Positions 1 through 9,123 are shown, numbered from the stretch's first letter. The stretch is 64,000 nucleotides of DNA from Salegentibacter mishustinae (GCF_002900095.1 NZ_LLKN01000002.1:1364001-1428000), one strand, 5' to 3'. Program-made: numbers and translations. Notes: a model not told the origin generated them from the sequence alone.

Positions 1-135
1 CTGAAATTACTAATAAAAATTTAAGGAATAAATTGAATAGACCGTTTTGGTGAATATTAATCCAACATTGAAGTCAAGATTTATTTATAGCGTATTTGAT
101 TTTCGACTACATTTGATAGAATTTTCAATTTTTAA

Positions 136-1587
136 ATGAAAAAATATATTATTGTAAACCACCCTGAAAAGTGGAAGTTAAAACTGGATCATATAGAGAT
201 TGTTTCAGCTCAATCCTATCTTACCAATCCAGAATTTTCCCGGCTTAAAAACGCCAGAATATTCAATCTTTGCAAAGATTATTCTTACCAGTCTAAAGGT
301 TATTACGTTTCTCTTTTAGCCGAAGCACGAGGACATTTGGCGATTCCAACGGTAAAAAACATTGTGGATCTTAGGGAACCAAAGTTGGTGAAAATAGTTT
401 CTGAAGAGTTTGACGATCTAATGCAAACCAGCTTAAAAGGAATCAAATCGCAGGAATTTACGCTGAGTATTTATTTTGGACAAAATGTGGCTCAAAAATA
501 TAAAGAGCTAAGCGCGATGTTTCATAGACATTTCCAAATTCCGTTTTTAAGAGTAAAATTCAATTTCACCACGAAATGGAATATTAAAAGTATAAAAGCG
601 ATTTCTGAAGCTGAAATTCCGCAAGAACATTTGGAAAGTATGTATGCGTTTGCAGCTCAGTATTTTGCTAAAAAGCGCTACGATACACCGCGAGCCAGTA
701 CTGCTGATTTTGACCTGGCTATTCTAGTGCAACCCGAAGATCCGGCGCCACCAAGTAATGCTAAAGCATTAAAGAAATTTGTGGAGATTGCTGAAAAGAT
801 GAATTTCTATGTAGAAATAATTTCTCCTAAAGATCTCTCGCGTTTATCTGCTTTTGATGCCTTATTTATTCGCCAAAGTACCGAAGTTAATAATGAAGCC
901 TATGCATTTGCCAGGAAAGCCCAGCAGGAAGGCATCGCCATTGTAGATTATCCCGATGCCATTCTTAAATGTTGTAACAAGGTTTTTATGGCCGAAGCAT
1001 TGGAAAACGCCAATATTCCTACACCAAAAACACTTATAGTTCATAAAGAAAATATAGATAAGGTTTTGGAAATTACAGGACTGCCGGTGGTTTTAAAATC
1101 TCCCGATTCTACTTTTTCCTTCGGAGTAAAGAAAGCGACCACCCCTGCGGAATATCAGGAGTTGGTTAGCACGATGCTTAAAAAATCTGAACTTGTTATT
1201 GCCCAGGAATTTTCTCCTTCTGAATATGACTGGAGAATAGGAATATTAGACAATAAACCTTTTTATGCCTGCCGATATTATATGGCCAAAGGCCACTGGC
1301 AGATTTACAACTGGGACGCAAAAGCGAAAGATGACCAGGATGGAAATGCTGATTGCTTACCTATAGAAAAGGTTCCGAAGAAAATATTGGAAGCCGCATT
1401 AAAATCGGCTAAACTAATGGGAAAAGGACTATACGGCATAGATATCAAAGAAGTAGGAGGAAAGCCGTTCGTTATTGAAATTAACGATAATCCGAACATC
1501 GACTTTGGTGTGGAAGATGGCTACTATGGCGATCAGGTTTATATCGACATTATTTCGGCGTTAAAAGAAAGATTAGAAAAGAAGTAA
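136..1587 (+). CDS. RimK-like ATP-grasp ligase with N-terminal RLAN domain
   Basis: A cytosolic 483-aa protein with no signal peptide. Residues about 1-165 resemble the RLAN domain that precedes RimK-type ATP-grasp modules. The ATP-grasp fold covers about residues 275-480, with the nucleotide-binding segment VVLKSPDSTFSFGV near residue 320 and the metal-binding end VIEINDNPNIDFG near 447-457. Family members join an amino acid to a carboxylate or peptide using ATP. The stop is 2 bp before a GCS2-type ligase gene, which in turn overlaps an N-formylglutamate-amidohydrolase-like gene. This three-gene set matches the predicted amide/peptide-bond clusters described from comparative genomics of ATP-grasp amidoligases. 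The substrate is unknown. The family call is firm; the pathway is inference. Confidence 0.85.
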   Translation: MKKYIIVNHPEKWKLKLDHIEIVSAQSYLTNPEFSRLKNARIFNLCKDYSYQSKGYYVSLLAEARGHLAIPTVKNIVDLREPKLVKIVSEEFDDLMQTSLKGIKSQEFTLSIYFGQNVAQKYKELSAMFHRHFQIPFLRVKFNFTTKWNIKSIKAISEAEIPQEHLESMYAFAAQYFAKKRYDTPRASTADFDLAILVQPEDPAPPSNAKALKKFVEIAEKMNFYVEIISPKDLSRLSAFDALFIRQSTEVNNEAYAFARKAQQEGIAIVDYPDAILKCCNKVFMAEALENANIPTPKTLIVHKENIDKVLEITGLPVVLKSPDSTFSFGVKKATTPAEYQELVSTMLKKSELVIAQEFSPSEYDWRIGILDNKPFYACRYYMAKGHWQIYNWDAKAKDDQDGNADCLPIEKVPKKILEAALKSAKLMGKGLYGIDIKEVGGKPFVIEINDNPNIDFGVEDGYYGDQVYIDIISALKERLEKK

Positions 1588-1589
1588 TT

Positions 1590-2810
1590 ATGAAATATCA
1601 TCTTTTTGAAGTTTTTGGAATTGAACTGGAATATATGCTTATCAATGAGTCCAGTTTTGAAGTGAATCCAATCGTAGATCAACTTTTTATTAGCAAACAT
1701 GGCGAAATCACTTCAGATATTGAAAACGGTGAAATTGAATGGAGCAACGAGCTGGTAGGGCATGTAGTAGAACTTAAAACCAATGGTCCAACCGGAGATA
1801 TAGAAAATCTAGATCTACTTTTTGCTGAAAATATAAAGGAAGTAAATCTATTGCTGAAGAAAAAAAATACCAGGCTTTTACCTTCGGCGGCACATCCTTT
1901 AATGCATCCTGAAACCGAAACCCAATTATGGAAACACAGTTCCAGCAAGATTTACGCGCTTTATAACAGAATTTTTGATTGCAGTGGCCACGGCTGGAGC
2001 AATGTGCAAAGTATGCATATTAACCTTCCGTTTTTTGATGATGGAGAATTTGAAAAACTGCACGCTGCGGTGCGTTTACTTTTACCTATAATCCCTGCGT
2101 TAAGCGCCAGTTCTCCTATTTTTGAAGGAAAATATACCGGTTTTAAAGATGCCAGGATGCAGGTTTATAAAACCAACCAAAAAGAAATTCCACAAATGAC
2201 GGGAAAGGTAATTCCGGAGCAGGTTTTTTCTAAAGACGATTATTACAAAACTATTTTTGAACCCATCAATAAAGCAATAAAACCGCACGATACCGAAAAT
2301 ATCCTGGATCATCACTTTTTGAATTCTCGTGGTGCCATTGCTCGTTTTGATAGAAACGCCATTGAAATTCGCGTAATAGATGTTCAGGAATGTCCTAAAG
2401 CAGATTTAGCGATTGCTATTTTTATTATTGAATGTTTAAAACTGCTGGTTAGTGAAGAATTGATTTCTATTGAAGATCAGAAAAAGTGGCACGAAAATGA
2501 GCTCTTTGAGATTTTTGACGTGGTAATTAAAGATGCTGAAAATACCAAAATCAGTAATAAAGACTACCTCAAGATTTTCGGACTTTCACAAGCGATAGAA
2601 GTGAAGGAAATTTGGCGTATTTTATTTTCAAAAGTAAAAAGAAATATTGCGGAGAAACACCAGGAAAGCATCAAGTTTTTATTTAGCAATGGGAGTCTTT
2701 CTACCCGCATTTTAAAAGCAGTAGGGAATGATTTTTCAGAAGAAAATATCAAAAAAAACTATTTTGAGTTAGCAGATTGCCTGGAAGAAAATAAATTATT
2801 TATTCCGTGA
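1590..2810 (+). CDS. GCS2-type carboxylate-amine ligase (glutamate-cysteine ligase family)
   Basis: A 406-aa protein that opens with the hallmark FGIELEYML motif near residues 10-18, whose acidic residues bind ATP/Mg in glutamate-cysteine ligases. NSRGAIARFDRNAIEIRVID in the middle is the conserved arginine-rich active-site region of the GCS2 group. Such enzymes form a gamma-glutamyl or other amide bond. The neighbours are a RimK-like ATP-grasp ligase (2-bp gap upstream) and an FGase-like hydrolase (overlap downstream). A role in making a small modified peptide or a protein modification is therefore more likely than glutathione synthesis. No glutathione synthetase is present nearby. Confidence 0.82.
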   Translation: MKYHLFEVFGIELEYMLINESSFEVNPIVDQLFISKHGEITSDIENGEIEWSNELVGHVVELKTNGPTGDIENLDLLFAENIKEVNLLLKKKNTRLLPSAAHPLMHPETETQLWKHSSSKIYALYNRIFDCSGHGWSNVQSMHINLPFFDDGEFEKLHAAVRLLLPIIPALSASSPIFEGKYTGFKDARMQVYKTNQKEIPQMTGKVIPEQVFSKDDYYKTIFEPINKAIKPHDTENILDHHFLNSRGAIARFDRNAIEIRVIDVQECPKADLAIAIFIIECLKLLVSEELISIEDQKKWHENELFEIFDVVIKDAENTKISNKDYLKIFGLSQAIEVKEIWRILFSKVKRNIAEKHQESIKFLFSNGSLSTRILKAVGNDFSEENIKKNYFELADCLEENKLFIP

Positions 2811-3490
2811 AACTGATTCTAACCTGCGAGCACGCATTCAATACTATTCCGCAGGAATATCAGGCTTTATTTATTAATGCCCAGGAAATTCTGGAATCTC
2901 ATCGTGGTTATGATCCCGGTGCTTTCGATCTCTTTAATGAGCTGAAGGACTTAGCCTATTTTTCATTTTTCTACGAAACAGGACGTTTGTTAGTTGAAGT
3001 AAATAGGTCTAAAGGACATTCTAATTTATTTTCTGAATTCACTAAAAAGCTTTCCGAAACATCGAAAACTAAGCTTTTAGATCAATACTATTTTCCATAT
3101 CGAGATTCGTTAGAAAAGCAAATTTCAAACTTAATAGGAAAAGGGGAGACAGTACTACATTTTTCGGTACACACTTTTACTCCAAATTTAAACGAAGAGA
3201 TTAGAAATACAGATATTGGATTACTTTATGATCCAGCGAGGAGTGCAGAAAAAGAATTCTGTATAAATTTCAAGCGAAATTTGAAAGATCAGAATCCTGA
3301 ATTAAAAATTAGGTTTAATTACCCTTATTTGGGAAAAGCAGATGGATTTACTACTTATTTACGAAAGAGATTTCCTGAAAATTATATTGGAATAGAACTT
3401 GAAATGAACCAGAAATTTGTGAATAATAACAAAATGAAATCAGCCTTTAAACAGCAAACTTTTATAGCTTTAAAAGCTTCATTAAAATAA
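2807..3490 (+). CDS. N-formylglutamate amidohydrolase-like (FGase) protein
   Basis: A 227-aa protein. The N-terminal LILTCEHAFNTIP, the HRGYDPGAF segment near residues 32-41 and the HFSVHTFTP segment near residue 120 are the metal-binding and active-site blocks of the FGase/HutG family. The start is GTG, overlapping the TGA of the GCS2 gene by 4 bp, which implies translational coupling. Family members cleave an amide bond on a glutamate-like substrate. Next to two amide-forming ligases, it probably trims or recycles their product. A 15-bp perfect hairpin follows the stop. There are no hut genes nearby, so histidine degradation is unlikely. Confidence 0.82.
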   Translation: MKLILTCEHAFNTIPQEYQALFINAQEILESHRGYDPGAFDLFNELKDLAYFSFFYETGRLLVEVNRSKGHSNLFSEFTKKLSETSKTKLLDQYYFPYRDSLEKQISNLIGKGETVLHFSVHTFTPNLNEEIRNTDIGLLYDPARSAEKEFCINFKRNLKDQNPELKIRFNYPYLGKADGFTTYLRKRFPENYIGIELEMNQKFVNNNKMKSAFKQQTFIALKASLK

Positions 3491-3493
3491 AGA

Positions 3494-3535
3494 AAGCCAC
3501 GAATTCACTAATTTATATTGGTGAATTCGTGGCTT
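3494..3535. terminator. Bidirectional hairpin terminator
   Basis: A perfect 15-bp stem (3494-3508 with 3521-3535) and a 12-nt loop sit between the convergent ends of the FGase-like gene and the OsmC gene. It could terminate both transcripts. The flanking T-runs are short. Confidence 0.7.
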
Positions 3536-3564
3536 ATATTCTTTAGGATAAGCTCCTCAAAAGT

Positions 3565-3978
3565 TTATTGAATCAATTCAGATTCTAATGTTATTTCTGT
3601 ATCCAGTAATTTAGAAATAGGGCAATTTTCTTTAGCATCGTTGGCTATTTTCTCGAACTGCTCTTTCTCAATTCCTTTTACTTTTGCTTTTAAAATTAAG
3701 TGTGACTTTTTCACCGCTCCATCTTCAAAAGTGATTTCAGATTTAGTTTCTAATTCATCAGGCTCAAAACCTTCTTCAGTAAGATTAGCCGAAAGCTGCA
3801 TGGTAAAACACCCGGAATGTGCAGCACCTATAAGTTCTTCAGGATTGGTGCCTTTACCATCTTCAAACCTGGTTTTAAAAGAGTACTGCGTTTTATCCAA
3901 AATACCACTTTGGGTACTAATTGTTCCTTTACCTTCTTTAAGACTACCTTTCCAAATTGCGGTTCCATTTCTTTTCAT
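3565..3978 (-). CDS. OsmC family peroxiredoxin-like protein
   Basis: A 137-aa protein of typical OsmC length. It has the two conserved cysteines of the family, Cys57 in AAHSGCFTM and Cys119 in ENCPISK. The N-terminal WKGSLKEGKGTISTQSG matches the beginning of the OsmC fold. These enzymes reduce organic hydroperoxides in the cytosol using the Cys pair. It is a single gene, convergent with the upstream ligase cluster and separated from it by a strong hairpin. OsmC rather than Ohr is favoured by the KGTNPEELIGAAHSGCF arrangement. Confidence 0.9.
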   Translation of the reverse strand: MKRNGTAIWKGSLKEGKGTISTQSGILDKTQYSFKTRFEDGKGTNPEELIGAAHSGCFTMQLSANLTEEGFEPDELETKSEITFEDGAVKKSHLILKAKVKGIEKEQFEKIANDAKENCPISKLLDTEITLESELIQ

Positions 3979-4172
3979 AATATTATTTTTTTTGATTTAG
4001 TTCTAAGATAGGAATCATTAAAGGCAATCTAAAATTATTATCAAAACCTTAACCCAAATCTCACTCGATAGTCTAGATTTTACTATTTATGGATTATTTA
4101 GAAATTCTAAAATTGCCTCGAAAGGAACAATTGCGATTAACCTATTTTAATTTTTTGCATTTATAAAACAAA

Positions 4173-4206
4173 AAAGCCCGAAACCAGGAGGCTTCGGGCT
4201 TTTATA
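4173..4206 (-). terminator. Rho-independent terminator of the FKBP gene
   Basis: An AGCCCGAA/TTCGGGCT stem around 4175-4200 lies 20 bp downstream of the FKBP stop. On the minus strand it is followed by a TTTTTTGTTTT run. Confidence 0.8.
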
Positions 4207-4222
4207 TATAAGTTTTAGAAAC

Positions 4223-4654
4223 TTACTTGATCTCTACTACTTCAAGATCAAATACCAGGTCTTTACCTGCTAGTGGGTGATTTCCATCTACCACAATAGT
4301 GTCTTCTTTTACATCTTTAACCACAAGATTCATTTCCTGACCGTCAGGGCTTTTAGAAACAAGTCCCATTCCTACTTCTGGCTTAATTTCTTCCGGAAGC
4401 TGGCTCTTTTGTACTTCTTGTACAAGCTCTTCTCTTGGCTCTCCGTAAGCTTCTTCTTTAGGAATATTTATGGTTTTCTTTTCGTTCACTTCCATATCGA
4501 TAAGGCCTTTTTCGAAACCAGGAATTAACTGTCCCTGTCCCATAGTAAATTCTATAGGCTCACCTCTTTCTACGGAGCTATCAAAAACCTGCCCGTCAGC
4601 TAGTTTACCTGTGTAATGTACCTTTACCGTGTCATTTGCTTTTACTTGACTCAT
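4223..4654 (-). CDS. FKBP-type peptidyl-prolyl isomerase, SlyD-like
   Basis: A peptidyl-prolyl cis-trans isomerase of about 143 aa. VKVHYTGKLADGQVFDSS and MGQGQLIPGFEKGLIDM are the FKBP core. The central GEPREELVQEVQKSQLP insertion is the IF (chaperone) domain of SlyD-type FKBPs. The His/Cys-rich metal-binding tail of enterobacterial SlyD is absent. I start at the ATG at 4654; an in-frame TTG five codons upstream (4669) is less likely. The protein is cytosolic, the gene is monocistronic, and a strong terminator follows it. Confidence 0.9.
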   Translation of the reverse strand: MSQVKANDTVKVHYTGKLADGQVFDSSVERGEPIEFTMGQGQLIPGFEKGLIDMEVNEKKTINIPKEEAYGEPREELVQEVQKSQLPEEIKPEVGMGLVSKSPDGQEMNLVVKDVKEDTIVVDGNHPLAGKDLVFDLEVVEIK

Positions 4655-4940
4655 AATGTTGTTTTTCAAAAATTATAATGGGCTTTATTAACATGCTGCC
4701 CGTTAAAGAATGCAAAGGTACAGTTATTAAATGCGCTTCCAAATTGTGGCAGTTATAATCCCAAAATCTTTAAAAAACATTAACATTTCAATATGCATAT
4801 ATTCTCGAATGTTAGGTATTGAAAGACAATGGCTTAATATTAAAATTGGAATTTTGGTAATAAGTAAATACATTTATTAACTTAACTTTTAGAAAATTAT
4901 AGCGTAAAACCAATCAACTACAATTAAATACTCCGAAAAG

Positions 4941-6407
4941 ATGAAAGAAAAGCACACCCCAAAAACAAATTCCAGAAGAAGTTTTTTGAAAACCACAGCA
5001 TTGGCTACTGCCGGAATTAGTATTATTCCCAGGCACGTTATGGGTGGTCCCGGGTTTTTAGCACCGAGTGATAAATTGGTGGTCGCAGGAATAGGAGTAG
5101 GAGGAAAAGGAGAGAGTGATATCAATAGTTTTTATCAATCTGGAAAGGCCGATATTGGTTTTTTATGTGATGTAGATAAAAGAAGAGCGGCAAATTCTAT
5201 AGCTCGATTTCCAAAGGCTAAGTTTTATACCGATTACCGAGAAATGTTAGAAAAAGAAGCAAAAAACATAGATGCTGTTTCTATTTCAACTCCAGATCAT
5301 GGTCACGCTGTACAGGCATTGGCCGCCATGGAGCTAGGTAAACCGGTTTACGTTCAAAAGCCTTTAACACACGATATTTATGAAGCCAGGCAACTTACCG
5401 AAGCTGCAGAAAAATACCAGGTTGTTACCCAAATGGGAAACCAGGGAGCTTCTGGTGACGGAGTTAGAAAAATGCGAGAATGGTATGATACAAATCTAAT
5501 AGGAAAAGTGCATACCGTTTATGTTTGGACAGATCGCCCGGTTTGGCCACAGGGAATTCCCTGGCCAAAAGGAAAAACCACTGCGGTTCCTGAAGGTTTA
5601 GACTGGGATTTATGGTTGAATACTGCTCCCTATAAAAATTATATAGAAGGACTTGTTCCTTTTAACTGGCGAGGCTGGTGGGATTATGGTACCGGCGCAC
5701 TTGGTGATATGGGATGTCATTTAATTGAGGCACCTTATCGTGTTTTAGGTCTGGGCCATCCAAAAGATGTTCAGTGTAGTGTTGGAAGTGTTTATATAGA
5801 TGAGTTTAAGAGAGGGTATTTCCCTGAAAGTTGTCCGCCATCAAGTCATGCGGTAATGACATTCCCTAAAACCGAAAAAACCAATGAAGATGTAACTTTG
5901 CATTGGATGGACGGTGGAATTAAACCAAAGAGACCGGAAGAACTTGGTCCAAATGAAACCTTTGGCGATGGTGGAAATGGCGTTTTATTTATTGGTGATA
6001 AAGGAAAAATGATGTGTGGTACTTATGGAAGAAATCCACGTTTATTGCCAACTTCAAAAACCGATGAAGTTAATGTAGCCGAAAAATATGATCGCGTTCC
6101 CGGAGGAGAAGAAGGGCATTATGCACAATGGGTAGAAGGAGCAATTGCCGGTTACGGGAAAAAAGAGTTGAGTTCTCCTTTTGAAATTGCCGGACCTTTA
6201 ACTGAAACGCTTTTAATTGCTAACCTGGCCATCAGAGGTTACGATGTAAGGAATGAACAAAAGCGCGCTAATGGAGATGTTTTTTATAATTATCCCGGGC
6301 GCGATATTAAAATGCTTTGGGATTCAGAAAATATGCGGGTAACTAATTTCGATGAAGCCAATCAATTTGTGCGCAGAGAATACCGCGAAGGTTGGAAGCT
6401 GAGCTAA
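4941..6407 (+). CDS. Tat-exported Gfo/Idh/MocA family oxidoreductase
   Basis: A 488-aa protein. SRRSFLKTTALATAG at residues 11-25 is a twin-arginine signal, so export is folded and cofactor-loaded. A Rossmann VAGIGVGGKGESD follows the signal near residue 50. PVYVQKPLTHD near residue 145 carries the EKP-like lysine motif of the family, here QKP. The C-terminal half matches the long Bacteroidota Gfo/Idh/MocA type, which usually acts on sugars or sugar derivatives. A 3D-domain lipoprotein gene starts 25 bp downstream, so the two may be co-transcribed. The substrate is unknown. Confidence 0.88.
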   Translation: MKEKHTPKTNSRRSFLKTTALATAGISIIPRHVMGGPGFLAPSDKLVVAGIGVGGKGESDINSFYQSGKADIGFLCDVDKRRAANSIARFPKAKFYTDYREMLEKEAKNIDAVSISTPDHGHAVQALAAMELGKPVYVQKPLTHDIYEARQLTEAAEKYQVVTQMGNQGASGDGVRKMREWYDTNLIGKVHTVYVWTDRPVWPQGIPWPKGKTTAVPEGLDWDLWLNTAPYKNYIEGLVPFNWRGWWDYGTGALGDMGCHLIEAPYRVLGLGHPKDVQCSVGSVYIDEFKRGYFPESCPPSSHAVMTFPKTEKTNEDVTLHWMDGGIKPKRPEELGPNETFGDGGNGVLFIGDKGKMMCGTYGRNPRLLPTSKTDEVNVAEKYDRVPGGEEGHYAQWVEGAIAGYGKKELSSPFEIAGPLTETLLIANLAIRGYDVRNEQKRANGDVFYNYPGRDIKMLWDSENMRVTNFDEANQFVRREYREGWKLS

Positions 6408-6432
6408 AATAATAATCCAAAGAATATATCGT

Positions 6433-6891
6433 ATGAAAGTTGGAGTAATTGTATACCTGGTAATTTTTTACTTCAGCTTTTCAGCTTGTAACTTTAATAA
6501 TAAAAATTCTGATGAAACACCTACTGTTTGGGATACTTTAGAAGTTTCGGTTTCAGCATATAATTCGGTGAGTTGGCAAACGGGAGCCGGCGGTGCAAAT
6601 ATAACTGCCTGGGGAGATACTCTAAAACCCGGACTAAAAGCTATTGCAGTTTCCCGGGATCTTATAAAAAAAGGTTTAGATCACAATACGCCGGTTAAAA
6701 TAGAAGGTTTTGAAGGGGTTTTTCGAGTAAAAGATAAAATGCATTATAGATGGAAAAATAAAATAGATATCTATATGGGTGAGGACGTCAAAAAGGCCAG
6801 AAAGTTTGGCCGTAAAAAATTAAAGATCTATTATGAGGTTCCACGAGATTCAATTTCAAATAATAACAAAACGCAAAACGAAAATTCTTAA
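6433..6891 (+). CDS. 3D-domain lipoprotein
   Basis: A 152-aa protein with a lipobox-like FSAC (Cys19) after a hydrophobic stretch, so probably a lipoprotein. The mature part has the 3D double-psi beta-barrel pattern: VSAYNSVSWQTGAGG, AWGDTLKPGLKAIAVSRDL, and a C-terminal KIDIYMGEDVKKARKFGRK. In MltA- and RlpA-like proteins this fold binds or cleaves peptidoglycan. Whether this short version is catalytic cannot be told. Its stop overlaps the next start by 1 bp (TAATG), which couples it to the channel gene. Confidence 0.78.
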   Translation: MKVGVIVYLVIFYFSFSACNFNNKNSDETPTVWDTLEVSVSAYNSVSWQTGAGGANITAWGDTLKPGLKAIAVSRDLIKKGLDHNTPVKIEGFEGVFRVKDKMHYRWKNKIDIYMGEDVKKARKFGRKKLKIYYEVPRDSISNNNKTQNENS

Positions 6892-7961
6892 TGATTAAAA
6901 AATACTTTTTTCTATTTACCCTTCTAATTTCCAGTTTAAGTTTTAATGCACAGCAATCGCCAGATAGCCTGGATCTTTCCAAAAAAATGATAATTGGAGT
7001 TACGCCAACTCCACCATTTGTGATGGAGGAAAATGGCGAATATGCCGGTTTGAGCATTGATTCCTGGGAATTGATCAATGAAAAAATGAATTTAGATTAT
7101 GAATTTAAGGAATATGGCTCTCTGGCCGAGCTTTTAAACGGAATAGAAAACAACGAGGTAGACTTTAGTATTAACCCGGTAACCGTTACCGATAATAGAA
7201 TGAAGCGAATGGATTTTTCCCAGCCATATTTTATTTCGCATACAGGCGTGGCCAAAAGAAGTGAGTCCCAAATCTTTAGTTATTTAGGAAATCTGTTTAG
7301 CTGGAATTTTATTTCGGCAATTTTAATTTTATTGGCGGTAATCTTTATTTTCGGATTTCTGGTATGGGTTTTTGAAAGAAAAAAGAATGCCGAAGAATTT
7401 GGAAATGGTTCTCGTGGGATTCTTCAGGGATTTTGGTGGAGCGCTGTAACTATGACCACTGTTGGCTATGGAGATAAATCACCCAGAACAACCGGTGGAC
7501 GTGTAATAGCGCTTATTTGGATGTTTATGGCTATAATAATTATTTCCAGTTTAACAGCAGGAATCGCTTCATCCTTAACCGTGCAAACTATGAACGATGA
7601 GATAAATTCTGTACAGGATCTCTCTAAATTTGAAGTGACTAGTGTAGAAAGTAGTAGTGCGCAAGAGCTACTAAACCTTTACAATATAGAACATAATGAA
7701 GTGATAGACGAAAAGGAAGGTATAGCATTGCTGGAAAACGAAGAAACCAAACTTTTTGTATACGATGAACCCATTTTACGCTATGAAATTAAGAGAAGGG
7801 GTCTGGAAGATGAAATAGAAGTTCTTCCCAAAACCCTTAAAAAAGATTATTACGGCTATAGTTTTCCTAAGAATTCTGTTTTAGTAGACGAGATTAATCC
7901 TGTACTTATCGGGGTTTTAAAAACTATGGAGTGGAATAGTATAATGAGTAAATACGAATAA
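6891..7961 (+). CDS. GluR0-like ligand-gated potassium channel (periplasmic binding domain split by a pore)
   Basis: A 356-aa protein with the layout of prokaryotic ionotropic glutamate receptors. A signal peptide ending SFNAQ comes first. The first lobe of a substrate-binding domain (about 30-125) contains MIIGVTPTPPFVMEENGEYAG. TM1 lies near 138-160, a pore loop follows with the K+ selectivity filter TVGYGD at 190-195, and TM2 is near 203-225. The second lobe runs to the C-terminus. The ligand is probably an amino acid, by analogy with GluR0. It overlaps the 3D lipoprotein gene by 1 bp, and a 43-aa membrane protein gene abuts its stop on the other strand. Confidence 0.87.
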   Translation: MIKKYFFLFTLLISSLSFNAQQSPDSLDLSKKMIIGVTPTPPFVMEENGEYAGLSIDSWELINEKMNLDYEFKEYGSLAELLNGIENNEVDFSINPVTVTDNRMKRMDFSQPYFISHTGVAKRSESQIFSYLGNLFSWNFISAILILLAVIFIFGFLVWVFERKKNAEEFGNGSRGILQGFWWSAVTMTTVGYGDKSPRTTGGRVIALIWMFMAIIIISSLTAGIASSLTVQTMNDEINSVQDLSKFEVTSVESSSAQELLNLYNIEHNEVIDEKEGIALLENEETKLFVYDEPILRYEIKRRGLEDEIEVLPKTLKKDYYGYSFPKNSVLVDEINPVLIGVLKTMEWNSIMSKYE

Positions 7962-8093
7962 TTAACCCAATCCCAGGTAACCAAGAATTATCCAGAGGAT
8001 TATAAATACCACGATTATTCCAAAACAACCACAACCACCGCCTAGTTTTTTGGCGCCCCAGCCGGCTAAAATAGCCCTTAAAATACTTTTCAT
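7962..8093 (-). CDS. 43-aa Gly/Cys-containing membrane microprotein
   Basis: An ATG at 8093 opens a clean 43-codon frame ending in TAA at 7962, directly abutting the stop of the channel gene. The protein has an N-terminal Lys/Trp part (ILAGWGAKKL), a GGGCGCFG motif, and one hydrophobic segment (IIVVFIILWIILGYLGLG). It therefore looks like a single-span or hairpin membrane peptide with two Cys at the membrane edge. I do not recognise a named family. Coding is supported by the clean frame, the amphipathic-then-hydrophobic layout and the snug fit to the neighbour, not by homology. Confidence 0.62.
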   Translation of the reverse strand: MKSILRAILAGWGAKKLGGGCGCFGIIVVFIILWIILGYLGLG

Positions 8094-8244
8094 AATAAGG
8101 ATGTTTTTAGGTTAAGTCAATACTAATTTAGTTGAAAAGGCATTTTGAATTTTAGAATTAGCAAATATTTAGCAGCATGGGCGGGTAAACCTTAAATTCT
8201 CTAAAACTTCCAATTTTGTATCTTTATGAAAATCAAAACTTAAT

Positions 8245-9123
8245 ATGATGAAAATACATACATTCAAATTGCTTTTACTAAGCTTAATGATATGCAGCGG
8301 ACTTTATGCGCAAAGCACGTCGGCTAAACTGATTAAGAAAGTTGAAGGTTTCAGTCATCCGGAATCGGTGGTTTTTAATCAAGATAAAAACGAATATTAT
8401 ATTTCGAATATGGCCGATAGGGAAGAAGGCGATGGATTTATCTCCAGGGTTTCTGCTGAAGGTGAAATTATAGAGCTAAAATGGATAGATGGCTTAAAAG
8501 ATCCAAAAGGTTTGCTGATAAAAGACGATAAAGTTTATGTAACCAATAATAATGAACTTATTGAGATTAGTATTGAAGATTCAAAAATACTTCGTAGAAT
8601 CCAGGTAGAAGGCTCAAAATCATTAAACGATATCACTGTTGATGCTGTTGGAAATATTTTCATTTCAGATTCAGGGAAGAGTGCTATTTATTTAATGCCT
8701 GGCGATTCAGCAAATATGATGATCCCTGAAGATAAAAATGGCGAAATAATTGAATATTTAGATAGCACGAGATTAGAATATGTAAACGGACTTTTTGCAC
8801 AGAAAGATCATCTTTACGCAGCTGCCTGGGGAGAAAATAACGATGGTAATTTTCTGAAAGTGGATATGGATACTCGTGAAATCGAGAAAATATCAAAAGA
8901 AGGAATTGGAAATCTGGATGGAGTACAACCGGTTGGTGAAGATGCATTTTATATTTCAGACTGGGGTACAGGAAAAATTCATCTTATAAAAAAAGATGGT
9001 GAAATAGTTGAAGTCTTAACCTCTGAAAAAAGCGCAGGAGACATCTTTTTTGATGTTGAAAAAGATCAATTATTACTACCAATGAATCATCAAAACGCTG
9101 TTTGGTGGTACCAGTTGCAATAA
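8245..9123 (+). CDS. Secreted SMP-30/gluconolactonase-like beta-propeller
   Basis: A 292-aa protein with a signal peptide ending GLYAQ. The body is a series of propeller blades with repeated patterns such as HPESVVFNQDKNEYYISNM, DPKGLLIKDDKVYVTNNNEL, LNDITVDAVGNIFISDSG and LDGVQPVGEDAFYISDWGTG. This resembles the SMP-30/NHL group, which binds a divalent metal and hydrolyses lactones in characterised members. Substrate and catalysis here are unproven. The start could be either of two adjacent ATGs (8245 or 8248). It is monocistronic. Confidence 0.78.
   Translation: MMKIHTFKLLLLSLMICSGLYAQSTSAKLIKKVEGFSHPESVVFNQDKNEYYISNMADREEGDGFISRVSAEGEIIELKWIDGLKDPKGLLIKDDKVYVTNNNELIEISIEDSKILRRIQVEGSKSLNDITVDAVGNIFISDSGKSAIYLMPGDSANMMIPEDKNGEIIEYLDSTRLEYVNGLFAQKDHLYAAAWGENNDGNFLKVDMDTREIEKISKEGIGNLDGVQPVGEDAFYISDWGTGKIHLIKKDGEIVEVLTSEKSAGDIFFDVEKDQLLLPMNHQNAVWWYQLQ

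Noticed and set aside
4655-4669. TTG start upstream of the FKBP ATG
   Set aside because: The ATG at 4654 opens directly at the conserved domain; the extra five codons add nothing.
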